Program-made: the position numbers and the translations under genes | From: an uncultured Clostridium sp. | GTDB lineage: Bacteria; Bacillota; Clostridia; Clostridiales; Clostridiaceae | Assembly: GCF_937920395.1 (NCBI RefSeq) | Contig: NZ_CALEVF010000018.1 | Location: 1 to 28,607 of the forward strand | Reading direction: 5' to 3' | Length of the DNA stretch: 28,607 bases | In this document: positions 1-9,454 of the stretch, piece by piece | Layout: the number at the start of each line of letters is the position of its first letter | Numbering within the stretch: the stretch's first letter is position 1 | The notes under the pieces: model-generated | What the model saw: only the letters and a program-made list of their open reading frames with translations | Databases searched by the model: none | Told to the model about the DNA's origin: nothing

Positions 1-88
1 TGTTTGTGTATTTAAGAGTTATTTTTAAATGGATTGGAAATAATATAATTGTTAATACAAAAAGAAACACTATTATAAATTTAAACAT
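1..88 (-). CDS. Start of a leftward membrane protein, DUF2953-like (partial)
   Basis: The first 29 codons of a leftward gene run off the left edge. The ATG at 86-88 has a good GGGAGG ribosome binding site (complement of 93-98). The residues begin MFKFIIVFLFVLTIILFP and form one hydrophobic N-terminal helix followed by basic residues. DUF2953 (YtfI-type) proteins start this way, and in many clostridia such a gene sits next to dacF. The family call therefore rests on N-terminal character plus the neighbouring DacF-like gene, not on a diagnostic motif. It is divergent from the carboxypeptidase gene, so the 127 bp between them must hold both promoters. Confidence 0.5.
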   Translation of the reverse strand, partial: MFKFIIVFLFVLTIILFPIHLKITLKYTN

Positions 89-215
89 TACAACCTCCCA
101 ATTTATCCAATAATAGTTATTATGCTCAATAATCAATAAAAAAATCAATAAATTGTAATGTTGTATAAACATAAAAAATATTTTAAAGTTATGAAAAATT
201 AAAAGAGGTGAAATC

Positions 216-1340
216 ATGACAAAAAAATCTAAAGTGTATTTATCGTTATCTTTAAGTATGATTTTATTATTAACAGTATTAGTTCAAAGTGTTTATGCTG
301 ATGATCTAAATATTAATGCAATAAGTTCTATAGCATTAGATTGTGATTCAAAAGTTGTGTTATATGAGAAAAATGCATATAAACCTATTGAAATCGCAAG
401 TACTACAAAGATAATAACTGCACTTGTTGCAATTAAATGTGGAGATCTGAACAAGAAAATAATTATATCAAAAAAGGCAGCAAATATACGTGGATCCGAA
501 ATAGGGTTAAAAGAAGGAGAGGAGATAACTTTAAAAGAACTATTATATGGACTTTTGATGAGATCAGGAAATGATGCAGCAATTGCAATTGCTGAGGGTG
601 TGAGCGGAAGTGTTGATGAATTTTTAAAGCTTATGAATGAGTATGCCTTAGAAATCGGGTTATTAAACAGTAATTTTGAATCGCCCCATGGATTAGATAG
701 TGCTAATCACTATTCAACGGCATACGATCTAGCTTTAATAACTGCAAAGGCTAAGGAAGTTAAAACTTTTAATGATATAGTAGGTTCAAAAGATGTTATT
801 GCAGAGGAACATAATTTTACTAGAAGTTATCATAATATTAATAAAATTTTGTCTCTCTTGTCTAATTCAACAGGAGTTAAAACTGGATTCACAGGAAAAG
901 CAGGTAAATGCCTTGTAACTTCTGTCAAAATTCAAAACAGGGATATTATTATTATTACGCTAAATTGTACCCCAAGGTGGAAAGAGACTGAAAAGATAAA
1001 TAATTATATTGAAAAAACATATAAATACAAAAAAGTGGTAAGTAAAGGAGAGATTTTAGGAAAACTGATTTTGAAAAATGGTAATAAGAATGTAGAAATA
1101 GTTAGTAAGAGAGATATTATAATTCCAGTTAAGAATGATCAGAAAATAGAAGTGAAAGTTAAAAAACCCTTATATCAAGTTTATGCACCAGTAAATTATG
1201 GCGATAAAATTGGAAGAGTAGATGTATATGCAAATGATAAGCTTTTATTGACAGAAAGCTTGATGTCAAATGACAGTGTTAAAAGTAAAAATAATTTTAA
1301 AATTAAATTTGATAAAATTAAAAAATTTATTTTTCAATAA
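216..1340 (+). CDS. D-alanyl-D-alanine carboxypeptidase, DacF-like (S11 family)
   Basis: This penicillin-binding serine carboxypeptidase trims the terminal D-Ala from peptidoglycan stem peptides outside the membrane. All three active-site motifs are visible: S62-T-T-K65 (nucleophile and lysine), S117-G-N119, and K222-T-G224. A signal peptide covers about residues 1-28, with cleavage near VYA-DD. Residues from about 280 form the beta-rich C-terminal PBP5-like domain. The length of 374 aa is normal for the DacF/DacB group. The ATG follows GAGGTG at a good distance. Neighbourhood with a DUF2953-like gene favours DacF, which acts in forespore cortex or peptidoglycan maturation in Bacillus. A vegetative DacA-type role cannot be excluded. 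The gene is intact and ends in its own terminator. Confidence 0.93.
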   Translation: MTKKSKVYLSLSLSMILLLTVLVQSVYADDLNINAISSIALDCDSKVVLYEKNAYKPIEIASTTKIITALVAIKCGDLNKKIIISKKAANIRGSEIGLKEGEEITLKELLYGLLMRSGNDAAIAIAEGVSGSVDEFLKLMNEYALEIGLLNSNFESPHGLDSANHYSTAYDLALITAKAKEVKTFNDIVGSKDVIAEEHNFTRSYHNINKILSLLSNSTGVKTGFTGKAGKCLVTSVKIQNRDIIIITLNCTPRWKETEKINNYIEKTYKYKKVVSKGEILGKLILKNGNKNVEIVSKRDIIIPVKNDQKIEVKVKKPLYQVYAPVNYGDKIGRVDVYANDKLLLTESLMSNDSVKSKNNFKIKFDKIKKFIFQ

Positions 1341-1368
1341 AAAAGAGTTATATTTGACTCTTTTTTTA
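1341..1368 (+). terminator. Rho-independent terminator after the carboxypeptidase gene
   Basis: An 8-bp stem AAAAGAGT/ACTCTTTT (1341-1348 with 1357-1364) starts right after the stop codon. The 3' arm runs into a seven-T tract. Confidence 0.8.
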
Positions 1369-1665
1369 TTAAAGTTTTCTATATATATATTTACAATGCT
1401 GTATTTGACATGTTTACAGTTAGTTTAAGAAGAAGAAGTCCACATTAGGCATATCTTATAACACATATTATTCTAGACTACTAGGCGGCTTATATAACTC
1501 TTAAACCCATATCGATAAATCACATTATAAAATATAATCTATTAATATATTAATATCGAATTGTTTTTATATTAGTTATATAAAATTTATAATTTTATTT
1601 TTGTAAAATCATTGAAAGAATTGTAATTATCCGTTAAAATAGTCTTTGAAGAAAGGACTGATTAT

Positions 1666-2325
1666 TTGAAAAATCTTTTTAAAAAATTATTACCGTTAGT
1701 ATTAATAGGTTCTGTTCCTTTTTCTAATTTGTTTTATTGGACATTAAATAGTACTCATAGAGGTGTTTATAATCTAACTACAGATTTGGATAGATCGTTG
1801 CCACTTATAAAAATTTTCATAATACCTTACATGACTTTATGGTTCTTTTTGGCATTCTGTTTTGTTTATTTATGCTTTAAAAATAGAAAGGTTTATTATA
1901 AAATTATGATTACTTTATTTCTATGTTATGTTGTTGCTTTTATTACGTATTACTTTTTTCAAACTACAGTTATAAGGCCTATAGTTACTGGTAATGATAT
2001 ATTGTCAAAGATGATTTTATTTACCTATAATTCAGATGAACCATATAATTGTTTCCCAAGCATTCATGTTATTACAGCGTACTTGGCTGTTAAGGGGATT
2101 AATGCTACTAATGCTAGTAAGTCAATTAAAATTCCGGTTAATATAATAGGATTTCTTATTATTATATCTACTGAATTCGTAAAACAACATGTGATAATGG
2201 ATATATTTTTTGCAATGTTTTTATGTAGCACGATTTATGATTTAGTTATTTATTTAGAACTTCAGTATGATATTTATATTTCATCAAAAACATTTAATTT
2301 GGATAAACAAGAAATTGAACAATAA
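1666..2325 (+). CDS. PAP2-superfamily membrane phosphatase
   Basis: This is an integral membrane protein of 219 aa with about five to six hydrophobic segments. The PAP2 (phosphatidic acid phosphatase type 2) signature is present: R104-P105 of motif 1, C-F-P131-S-I-H134 of motif 2, and S168...H175...D179 of motif 3. These residues form the catalytic pocket. The substrate is unknown; family members act on undecaprenyl pyrophosphate, phosphatidate or phosphatidylglycerophosphate. The start is a TTG, chosen because GAAAGGA lies 9 nt upstream and no ATG in frame gives a complete first helix. The gene is monocistronic, with about 280 bp of featureless AT-rich DNA before it and a strong terminator after it. 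Confidence 0.85.
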   Translation: MKNLFKKLLPLVLIGSVPFSNLFYWTLNSTHRGVYNLTTDLDRSLPLIKIFIIPYMTLWFFLAFCFVYLCFKNRKVYYKIMITLFLCYVVAFITYYFFQTTVIRPIVTGNDILSKMILFTYNSDEPYNCFPSIHVITAYLAVKGINATNASKSIKIPVNIIGFLIIISTEFVKQHVIMDIFFAMFLCSTIYDLVIYLELQYDIYISSKTFNLDKQEIEQ

Positions 2326-2326
2326 T

Positions 2327-2371
2327 AAAAGCTAAAAGCTACTGAAAATTCTTCAGTAGCTTTTAGCTTTT
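2327..2371. terminator. Bidirectional terminator between converging genes
   Basis: A perfect 20-bp inverted repeat (2327-2346 with 2352-2371, 5-nt loop) lies between the PAP2 gene and the converging Clp gene. A-runs and T-runs flank both arms, so it can stop transcription from either side. The right arm overlaps the stop codon of the Clp gene. Confidence 0.9.
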
Positions 2372-4688
2372 ATACTATAACTATCTTATCATCTTTTAGT
2401 TCTACAGATATAGTTGAACCCTCGGTAAATTCATTTTGTAGATAGTGCTCTGCAATTTCATCTTCAATATATTTTTGAATAGTTCGTCTTAGTGGTCTTG
2501 CTCCATATTTATCATCATATCCTTTTTCTAATATAAAGTCAGCTACAGCTTTCGAAACATTAAGTTTAATATTCTTTTCACCTACCTCTTCAACTACTTC
2601 CTTAATCATTAAATCAACAATTTTTCTAAGTTCTTTCTTTTCAAGAGGTGTAAATACAATGATTTCATCTACTCTATTTAAAAATTCTGGTTTAAATGTT
2701 TCCTTTAATGAATCATTTACACGGGCCTGTAATACACCATAATCGCCTTTAACAAAGCCGATGTTACTTGATTTAAATTCAGTTCCTGCATTTGAAGTCA
2801 TTATTATTACAGTATTTTCAAAGAATACAGTGCGACCTTGACTATCTGTTAGTATTCCATCATCAAGAATTTGAAGTAACATATTAAATACATCTGGATG
2901 AGCTTTCTCTATTTCATCTAGTAGAATTACTGAATATGGTTTTCTTCTTACTTTTTCAGTTAATTGTCCACCTTGATCATATCCCACATAACCTGGTGGT
3001 GCACCAATTAATTTTGATACTGTATGTTTTTCCATATATTCAGACATATCAATTCTTATTAGTGCATCATCGCTTCCAAAAAGCTCACAGGAAAGGGTTT
3101 TAACTAGTTCTGTTTTCCCAACACCAGTTGGCCCAACAAAAATGAAAGAAGATGGTTTTTTCTTTTTTCTAAAGCCTGAACGATTTCGTCTTATTGCTCT
3201 AGACAAACTTTTAATGGCTTCATTTTGACCAATAACACGTTTGTGAAGATTGCTTTCAAGATTTAATAGTTTTTTAGCTTCTTTCTCTGTAATTTTTTGG
3301 ATTGGAATTTTAGTCCACGATTCAATAACGAAAGCAATATCCTCTAGGGTAATTTCAACTTCACCACATATTTTTTGAGTTGTACTAATATCCTCTTTTA
3401 CTTTGCATAATTTAGTTCTATATTCAGCAGCTTTTTCAAAATTTCCAGTAGCTTCTGCTTCATTTTTTTCTGTTTGAATCCTAATTGATTCTTTTTTGAG
3501 TCCTAACAGTTCAATTAGTCCTTTATTCTTTAAATTTGCTCTAGAACCAGCCTCATCAATTACGTCAATTGCTTTATCTGGCAAAAATCTATCCGTTATA
3601 TACCTCTCAGATAAAGTTACAACCTCTTCGATTACCTCATCTGAAATTTTGACTTTATGATAATCCTCATAGTAGCCTCGTATTCCTTTTAAAATTTCTA
3701 TTGTTTCAGCTATAGAAGGTTCCTCAACTAGAACTGGTTGAAACCTTCGCTCTAGTGCTGCATCTTTTTCTATATATTTTCTATATTCCTCAAGAGTTGT
3801 CACCCCAATAACTTGTATTTCTCCTTTTGCTAAAGCAGGTTTTAAGATGTTAGCTGCATTCATTGCGCCGCCCTGAACTTCACCGGCACCCATAATATTG
3901 TGTACTTCGTCAATAACCAATATTATATTCCCATTTTCTTTAGCCTCTTCAATAATTGATTTCATACGGCTTTCAAATTGTCCTCTAAATTGTGTGCCTG
4001 CAACAACAGCTGTTAGGTCAAGTAAATAAACTTCAGCATTAAATAATTTTTCTGGGACTTGTTTTTCTACAATTCTTACAGCAAGGCCTTCAGCGATTGC
4101 TGTTTTCCCTACACCGGCTTCGCCAATTAATATAGGATTATTTTTACCTCGTCTATTTAATATTTGAACTACACGATCAATTTCTTTATATCTCCCAATA
4201 ACTTTGTCTACACCGTTTTGCTTTGCTTTATCTGTTAAGTTTATCCCATATGTATCTAAATGTTTTCTCTTCTTCTTAAACCAGTTCTTTTTTGATTTAT
4301 CATCGGAAGCATTTTTGATTTTTGGGGAAGGTTCAACATCACCGTCTGCAAAATCATTACCTTTATCGACAGAAGAAAATAATTCATTAAAAATGTTACC
4401 AATAATATTTTTTTCTTCTCCATTTTTAATGTTCTTATTTAGTGTATTTAAATTATCAGTGTTAATATCTTCTAAATTCATGTCATTAAACATGGTACCC
4501 ATTTGTTCATTTAAGCTTTCAATATCCTCTGAGGACAATCCAGCTTGCTGCATTAATTGATCCATGACTGGAATGCCTCTTTTTTTTGCACATTCTATAC
4601 ATAATCCTATAGTTTCAGTTTTACCATTTTCGATCTTTGATGTTAATATCATTGCTATATTTTTTTTGCATATTTCACATAACTTCAT
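2370..4688 (-). CDS. ClpC-type AAA+ protease chaperone with McsA-like zinc finger
   Basis: This is a two-ATPase Hsp100 unfoldase that would feed substrates to ClpP in the cytoplasm. Residues 1-40 carry a treble-clef-like C4-x2-C7...C30-x2-C33 finger of the type found in McsA and UVR-linked proteins, replacing the usual Clp-N substrate/adaptor repeats. D1 has Walker A GEAGVGKT (189-196) and Walker B LVIDE (257-261). A UVR-like helical stretch lies at about 405-432. D2 has Walker A GPTGVGKT (519-526) and Walker [12 protein letters not shown] (589-599). An IGF tripeptide (643-645) matches the ClpP-docking loop. The length of 772 aa is a little under classic ClpC. The gene stands alone, without ctsR, mcsA or mcsB, and no CtsR operator was seen. 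The fused finger may replace the McsA partner (inference). Confidence 0.9.
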   Translation of the reverse strand: MKLCEICKKNIAMILTSKIENGKTETIGLCIECAKKRGIPVMDQLMQQAGLSSEDIESLNEQMGTMFNDMNLEDINTDNLNTLNKNIKNGEEKNIIGNIFNELFSSVDKGNDFADGDVEPSPKIKNASDDKSKKNWFKKKRKHLDTYGINLTDKAKQNGVDKVIGRYKEIDRVVQILNRRGKNNPILIGEAGVGKTAIAEGLAVRIVEKQVPEKLFNAEVYLLDLTAVVAGTQFRGQFESRMKSIIEEAKENGNIILVIDEVHNIMGAGEVQGGAMNAANILKPALAKGEIQVIGVTTLEEYRKYIEKDAALERRFQPVLVEEPSIAETIEILKGIRGYYEDYHKVKISDEVIEEVVTLSERYITDRFLPDKAIDVIDEAGSRANLKNKGLIELLGLKKESIRIQTEKNEAEATGNFEKAAEYRTKLCKVKEDISTTQKICGEVEITLEDIAFVIESWTKIPIQKITEKEAKKLLNLESNLHKRVIGQNEAIKSLSRAIRRNRSGFRKKKKPSSFIFVGPTGVGKTELVKTLSCELFGSDDALIRIDMSEYMEKHTVSKLIGAPPGYVGYDQGGQLTEKVRRKPYSVILLDEIEKAHPDVFNMLLQILDDGILTDSQGRTVFFENTVIIMTSNAGTEFKSSNIGFVKGDYGVLQARVNDSLKETFKPEFLNRVDEIIVFTPLEKKELRKIVDLMIKEVVEEVGEKNIKLNVSKAVADFILEKGYDDKYGARPLRRTIQKYIEDEIAEHYLQNEFTEGSTISVELKDDKIVIV

Positions 4689-5019
4689 TTAAATCATCTC
4701 CATATTTTATGTTGTATTGAATATTATTATAGTATATCATTTTTTAACATAAATTGTTCAATATATTCTGATTGTTTACTTTTCATTATCAAATATAATT
4801 ATTTATTACTTTAAAATAGCACTCTCTATTTTATTCTATCTTCATACATATATTCCTCTTTCAAAATAGTAAATTATTAGCTTTTTTAATCTTAATATAT
4901 TATAGTATGTAGGTTTAACATCAGTGTTACAAAAATATTAATAGATAGATATATTTAATATGCACATTTATTTGTAAGTTTACATATTTTAATATGATAG
5001 TGCTTAAGGAGGTTATATT
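4689..5019. other. Divergent intergenic region
   Basis: This 331-bp, very AT-rich stretch lies between the leftward Clp gene and the rightward flavoprotein operon and must hold both promoters. I found no ORF with a ribosome binding site, no convincing CtsR-type direct repeat and no riboswitch-like fold. Confidence 0.5.
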
Positions 5020-6015
5020 ATGAGTTATGAGCCCTACGACTGTATTGATGTAGGAAGTGAATATTGTCCATGTCATCTTGCTGAAACAGGAGATTGTATA
5101 TTATGTTCACAATTAGCAGGAAAGGATTTTTGTGACTGCTGCAACTTTAATGGAGTATGTATTTATCAAGAGTATGCAACGAATGGTTACAAAGCTAAAG
5201 AAAGTAGAAAAAATTATAATTGCAAAATATTAGAGAAAAATAGATTTGAGGAAAAAATTATTATACTTACTGTTTGTGCAAGTGATAAATTGGTGAGCGA
5301 ATTGGTCCATGTTGGAAGTTATATTTTTGCTCGAAGGCCGGGTGCAGAAGCTAGGTTTGATACACCAATATCTATAATGGATACAGATACTACAAATAAT
5401 ACTATTACTATTGCAATAGAACTAAAGGGGTCTAAGACTAAAGCATTAGATAAGCTCAAGATAGGGGAGGAACTTCTTATAAAAGGACCTTTCTGGAATG
5501 GTACTTTAGGATTAAAAAACATATATAAAATTAAAGATAGTAAGTGCTTAATTGTAGCGAGAGGAATAGGTCAGGCACCTATGATACCTGTACTCAAATA
5601 TTTGAAATCAAATAATAATGAAGTTATAGTTGTGATTGATAATTCGCCATATAAAAATAGCTTTGCAAATGATTATATAGATAAATATGCATCAAGGGTT
5701 ATAGAATGTAGCACAATAGCTGCAAATGGCATAATGACAGAGAAATTTAATGATTTATTAAAAGAAATAATTATAAATAATGATATTATTTTAGTTCATT
5801 GTGATGCTGTAGATATTTTAAATTATGAATTGATGAAGAACGTAGAACAAATAGACAAAAATATTAAATATTCTTGTTGTAACAATGCAAAAATGTGTTG
5901 TGGAGAAGGAGTGTGTGGTTGTTGCACAAGAACGAATAACGATCTTAAATTAAGAAGGCTCTGCAAAATGCAGACAGAACCTAAATATGTATTAGAAGGG
6001 AGGAGAAAATTTTGA
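5020..6015 (+). CDS. FAD/NAD-binding Fe-S reductase, dihydroorotate dehydrogenase electron-transfer (PyrK) type
   Basis: This cytoplasmic electron-transfer flavoprotein has 331 aa. Residues 1-47 hold nine cysteines (8, 16, 18, 26, 29, 38, 40, 41, 47), suggesting an extra N-terminal metal or Fe-S module. Residues from about 60 to 270 resemble a ferredoxin-reductase FAD and NAD module (RRPGAEARFDTPISI for FAD; ARGIGQAPMIPVL for the nucleotide site). The C-terminal cluster of cysteines at 286-315 (CC..CCGEGVCGCC..C) resembles the [2Fe-2S] site of PyrK. The ATG has an optimal AAGGAGG. It is translationally coupled to the next flavoprotein gene (4-bp overlap). The pair probably forms one oxidoreductase, with this subunit passing electrons between NAD(P)H and the partner FAD. 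The physiological substrate is unknown. It is probably not pyrimidine synthesis, since no pyr genes are near. Confidence 0.75.
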   Translation: MSYEPYDCIDVGSEYCPCHLAETGDCILCSQLAGKDFCDCCNFNGVCIYQEYATNGYKAKESRKNYNCKILEKNRFEEKIIILTVCASDKLVSELVHVGSYIFARRPGAEARFDTPISIMDTDTTNNTITIAIELKGSKTKALDKLKIGEELLIKGPFWNGTLGLKNIYKIKDSKCLIVARGIGQAPMIPVLKYLKSNNNEVIVVIDNSPYKNSFANDYIDKYASRVIECSTIAANGIMTEKFNDLLKEIIINNDIILVHCDAVDILNYELMKNVEQIDKNIKYSCCNNAKMCCGEGVCGCCTRTNNDLKLRRLCKMQTEPKYVLEGRRKF

Positions 6016-6821
6016 AGGTAATTATAATTGGTGGTGGATGGTCTGGATGTATGGCAGCAATCACGGCAAAAAAAGCAGGAGCGCAGGTCTCATTATATGA
6101 GAAAACTGATATGCTTTTAGGCCTTGGAAATGCAGGTGGTATAATGAGAAATAATGGAAGATATACTGCGGCAGAAGAATTGATAGCACTTGGGGCAGGT
6201 GATTTAATTCATGTAACCGATGAGAATAGTAGACATAAAAATGTAGAATTTCCTGCACATAAAAATGCTTGGTTTTATGACGTAAATAAAATTGAACCAG
6301 CAGTCGTTGAGTGTTTAAAAGATATGAATATAGAATTAAACATGATAACTAGGGTAGTAGATGTTGAAAAAGAAGGAAACAAAATAAAAGGAATATATTT
6401 ATCAGATGGCACTTATGTAGCGGCAGATGTATTTATAGAAACTACAGGGTCAACGGGGCCAATGGGTAACTGCTTAAAGTATGGTAATGGGTGCTCGATG
6501 TGTGTGTTAAGGTGTCCAGCATTTGGACCTAGGGTAAGCATAAGCTATAGAGCTGGTATTGAAGATTTAAAAGGTGAAAGGGAAGAAGATGTATATGGAG
6601 CATTCAGTGGCTCATGTAAACTAGCTAAGTCTTCTTTAGGGGATGAGGTTATGAAGGAGCTTAATGAGAAGGGCGTAGTCATTTTAAAAGTACCAGAGGA
6701 AGATGTTAATTTAGATAAACTTAAAATGAAAGTATGTCAGCAATATGCACTCAAAGAGTTTGCGGAAAATATGATCTTGCTTGATACAGGGGATGCTAGG
6801 TGTCTTCAACTGCAACATTGA
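6012..6821 (+). pseudogene. FAD-dependent oxidoreductase, 3' part lost at recombinase insertion
   Basis: This is the second gene of the flavoprotein operon. It starts at a TTG overlapping the upstream stop (TTGA), with GGGAGGAG in front. The N-terminus is a Rossmann dinucleotide fold (IIIGGGWSG, 4-12, followed by the acidic E30 after the second strand). A C161-x2-C164-x3-C168-P motif looks like a cysteine cluster within the FAD_oxidored/GidA-like group. The frame remains coding up to about residue 264 (LLDTGDAR), then ends after a few unrelated codons at the start of recombinase-side DNA. The missing part (FAD-dependent oxidoreductases of this kind commonly exceed 400 aa) is not found elsewhere in the window. 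It is interrupted rather than simply short, and would be restored if the element excises precisely (inference). Confidence 0.8.
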
Positions 6822-8489
6822 TTCATCTAATTCTACTTTCTCAGTATCATCTCCGTCAGTACCAATAAATTTGATTTCAATTTTAGCTTTATTTTTATCA
6901 ATACTATACCAATAGACACTTTCTATTAATGTGTCTATAATTTGTTTTTGTCTTTCTTTTGGTAAAGTATCTATCATTCCACATTCATTTAATACATTTT
7001 CTATTAAATGTAGATTGATTTTATCTACCTTTTCTTTTTTAATTTTATTATCAGAAGCAATTATTTTACCTTCGATTTTAATGCATTCGTTTTTCAACGG
7101 ATTAATTTCAATGCGGATTAGACCTTTCATATATTCATCTTCTTCTTTTGAAAGTTCGGTGATTAACCCAGAAATTTGTTTCTTTTTTTCAGAGAGTAAT
7201 TTATTTAATGCAACTTTTTCATCAACTTTTTCAGTATCCTTAAGAACTGAATTGTATTTAGCTTTTAGATCATCAATAAATACCTGCTTAGTAGTACTTA
7301 ACTTTTTTAAACTAAGAAGAACTAGATTTTCTAAATCTGCGGCTTTAGCATTAGAATTATTGCAACATTTTTTATGAGATTTTCTTTTTAAAGAACACAT
7401 ATAATAAAATAATTTTTTACCAGTGGTTTTAGAAATTCGTCCATGTTGGATTAGCATATATTCCTTGCATACACCACATTTAAGTTTTCCTGTTAATAAA
7501 GCATTATTTGTTTTACCTAACCTTGGAAACTTATCTTTATTATCTTCAAATTGATTTTGAACCTGTAACCATAAATCTGGATCAATTGCCCCTTTTATAT
7601 TACTAACTGCTGCAAGACGTTCCCCTTTATTTTTAAGTGTCTTAACATATTTACCATTTACTACGGACTGTTGAGTTTTGTTATAGGTTAGTAGAGAATG
7701 TACATTATCAGCTTCACCATAAACAATCCAGTTTGTTGTTTTTAAATGTTCAATTACCAAATTGTTAGCTTTTACATAAACAGGATTTTGAAGTATAATT
7801 TTTAAACTTGTCTTCTCAAATAAAATATTATTTCTCGATTTCAAATTATTTTCAGTAATGTAACATTCAAGTTTATGCAAGCTACCTAGTTCTAAATATT
7901 TTTCATATAGGAATTTAACAAATTTCATTTCAATTTCATTTATTACAAGTGTGGTTATCTCTCTTTGTAATCCCATTTCATCAGCATATTTTATTTTCTC
8001 AGAGGTAAAACCGAGTGGTATCCGCCCACCTGTCCATTTACCATTTTTAGCAATTTCCAACATATTATCTTTTACTCTTTCAGCGATAGTTTCACGCTCT
8101 AACTGCGCAAAAACAGAAGCTATGTATATCATGGCCTTACCCATAGGAGATGAAGTGTCAAATTGCTCACTTATGCTAATAAAGTCAACATTATTACTTT
8201 TTAATATTTCTAGGGTTGAAGAGAAATCTGCAACATTTCTGCTTATACGATCCAGTCGATAACAAGCTAAAACATTAATTTTTTTCGATTTTACATCCTG
8301 CATCAATTTTAAAAATTTAGGCCTATTTAATGTGCTGCCACTAAAGCCCTCATCTTCGTAAATAATATATTCAACGTTTTTTCCTAGATTTCTTGTAATA
8401 TATTCTTTGCACATTTCTATTTGATTTTCTATGGAATCACCTTTGCCGGTGAACTTAGATTTTCTGCTGTATATAGCTACTTTTTGCAT
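6711..8489 (-). CDS. Large serine recombinase (site-specific integrase/excisionase)
   Basis: At 592 aa this has the standard large-serine-recombinase order. Residues 1-150 are the resolvase catalytic domain, with Y7-S-R-K-S11 (S11 the likely nucleophile), the YRLDRISRN motif and the ERETIAERV helix. Residues from about 155 to 330 are the recombinase DNA-binding domain. A zinc ribbon follows with CGVC...C...C (about 335-375), then a coiled-coil region (about 400-480). It cuts and rejoins DNA at att sites through a covalent phosphoserine link. The ATG has a strong GGAGG. The last 30 or so codons lie in what is flavoprotein gene sequence on the other strand, so the C-terminal tail is host-encoded in the integrated state. 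Relatives excise elements interrupting sporulation genes (skin type) or move ICEs and phages; which applies here is open. Confidence 0.92.
   Translation of the reverse strand: MQKVAIYSRKSKFTGKGDSIENQIEMCKEYITRNLGKNVEYIIYEDEGFSGSTLNRPKFLKLMQDVKSKKINVLACYRLDRISRNVADFSSTLEILKSNNVDFISISEQFDTSSPMGKAMIYIASVFAQLERETIAERVKDNMLEIAKNGKWTGGRIPLGFTSEKIKYADEMGLQREITTLVINEIEMKFVKFLYEKYLELGSLHKLECYITENNLKSRNNILFEKTSLKIILQNPVYVKANNLVIEHLKTTNWIVYGEADNVHSLLTYNKTQQSVVNGKYVKTLKNKGERLAAVSNIKGAIDPDLWLQVQNQFEDNKDKFPRLGKTNNALLTGKLKCGVCKEYMLIQHGRISKTTGKKLFYYMCSLKRKSHKKCCNNSNAKAADLENLVLLSLKKLSTTKQVFIDDLKAKYNSVLKDTEKVDEKVALNKLLSEKKKQISGLITELSKEEDEYMKGLIRIEINPLKNECIKIEGKIIASDNKIKKEKVDKINLHLIENVLNECGMIDTLPKERQKQIIDTLIESVYWYSIDKNKAKIEIKFIGTDGDDTEKVELDESMLQLKTPSIPCIKQDHIFRKLFECILLTYFHFKFI
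6785..6815. other. Probable attachment-site junction of the serine recombinase element
   Basis: Flavoprotein coding sequence on the plus strand gives way to recombinase-side sequence in this interval. Serine integrases leave a hybrid att site beside their own gene, as here. The exact crossover dinucleotide cannot be fixed without the partner att site, which is not in the window. Confidence 0.5.
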
Positions 8490-8787
8490 AATTATCTCCT
8501 CCTTCTATATTTTGAAGATCTAACTTAACTATTTTATATATTTTAGACTTTTGGAATATCACTATTTAAAATTAGTTGAGGTTCATGTGGCATTCATTAT
8601 TTCATCTAAATCATATAAGTATATCCTGTATAAATTATAACTGTTGGCATCTCATTAAACAACTAGTAATTAGGTACAATATGGGAACTCATTTTTAAAA
8701 TATTAACGGTCATAAGGTTATACATCAATACTTTTAAAATAATGTAACAAAAGTAATTTCCCAAGAATATTATATACTGAATAGTTT
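8490..8787. other. Intergenic DNA upstream of the recombinase gene
   Basis: This is AT-rich DNA between the divergent recombinase gene and the small gene at 8800. I see no ORF with a ribosome binding site and no strong hairpin. Confidence 0.4.
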
Positions 8788-8799
8788 GGGAGGTTTTTT

Positions 8800-8985
8800 A
8801 TGAAAACTGAATATACAGTAACCTTAATACTTCCTAAGGACAAAACAATATTAGAAAGAAAATATTCAGAAGTTTTAGTTGATATTGTAACAGAGATGTT
8901 ATCTGTTGATGAGCTTGGGTATTTAATTTCAGATTTGGAGAAAAATGAAAACATATTTCAACAACAAAACATATTGCGTAGTTAA
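8800..8985 (+). CDS. Small protein of unknown family, copy 1 of a paralogous pair
   Basis: This 61-aa protein begins MKTEYTVTLILPKDKTILERKY. It has an optimal GGGAGG 6 nt before the ATG and a clear terminator downstream, so it is very likely expressed. It has no signal peptide, cysteine or membrane helix. The N-terminus reads as a beta strand and the remainder as helices rich in acidic and leucine residues (DELGYLISDLEK). I do not recognise the family. A second copy at 9290 matches it residue for residue through most of its length but lacks the last eight residues. The position next to a recombinase and among mobile-element debris would fit an element accessory protein, but no function can be inferred. 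Confidence 0.7.
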   Translation: MKTEYTVTLILPKDKTILERKYSEVLVDIVTEMLSVDELGYLISDLEKNENIFQQQNILRS

Positions 8986-9051
8986 ATTTAACTGAAAATT
9001 ATAACTCAACTTGGTGTTATAGAAATATTAAGTGTATTCATAATAATAATT

Positions 9052-9078
9052 GCCCTCTAGAATAGAGGGCTTATTTAT
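9052..9078 (+). terminator. Rho-independent terminator after the first small gene
   Basis: The stem GCCCTCT/AGAGGGC (9052-9058 with 9064-9070) has a 5-nt loop and is followed by TTATTTATTTT. Flanking AATAA/TTATT can lengthen the stem. Confidence 0.85.
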
Positions 9079-9289
9079 TTTGAAAATGCTTATGTACTTT
9101 CTTTTTAATCTAATTAGTACAACATATTCAATTAGGTGTGAATTTTATAAAATTGATAATAATTAAAGAATTAAAAATAATTAAAAAATATTATAAATTA
9201 GTGTATACTTTTCGGATGCCGCCGTTACTATACATAGCATACGAAATAAAAAACAGAAAAATAGAGAAAGGAAAACATAGGGGGAATTT

Positions 9290-9451
9290 ATGAAAACTAA
9301 ATATACAGTAACTTTAATATTTCCACAGGATAAAAGAATATTAGAAAGAAAATATACAAAAATATTATCTGAAATTGTAGCTGAGATGTTATCAATTGAT
9401 GAGCTTGGTTATTTAATTTCAGCTTTAGAGAAAAAAGTAAACATAGTCTAA
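9290..9451 (+). CDS. Small protein of unknown family, copy 2 of the paralogous pair
   Basis: This 53-aa protein begins MKTKYTVTLIFPQDKRILERKY and ends in two adjacent stops (TAA TAG). It is about three quarters identical to the 8800 copy. Conserved blocks include YTVTLI, ILERKY, EMLS, DELGYLIS and LEK. The ribosome binding site is GGGGG and is weaker than in copy 1. Conservation at the protein level with scattered synonymous and conservative changes suggests an old duplication that was kept under selection rather than a recent repeat. The open frame continues past the double stop for 73 codons (next entry), so this may be the head of a gene that was once longer. Function unknown. Confidence 0.6.
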   Translation: MKTKYTVTLIFPQDKRILERKYTKILSEIVAEMLSIDELGYLISALEKKVNIV

Positions 9452-9454
9452 TAG

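Noticed and set aside
4204..4560. 118-aa ORF on the plus strand
   Set aside because: It is antisense to the Clp ATPase N-terminal region and has no ribosome binding site.
8521..8790. Second attachment site of the recombinase element close to its gene
   Set aside because: I found no sequence here repeating the flavoprotein junction, nor any 3' continuation of that gene.
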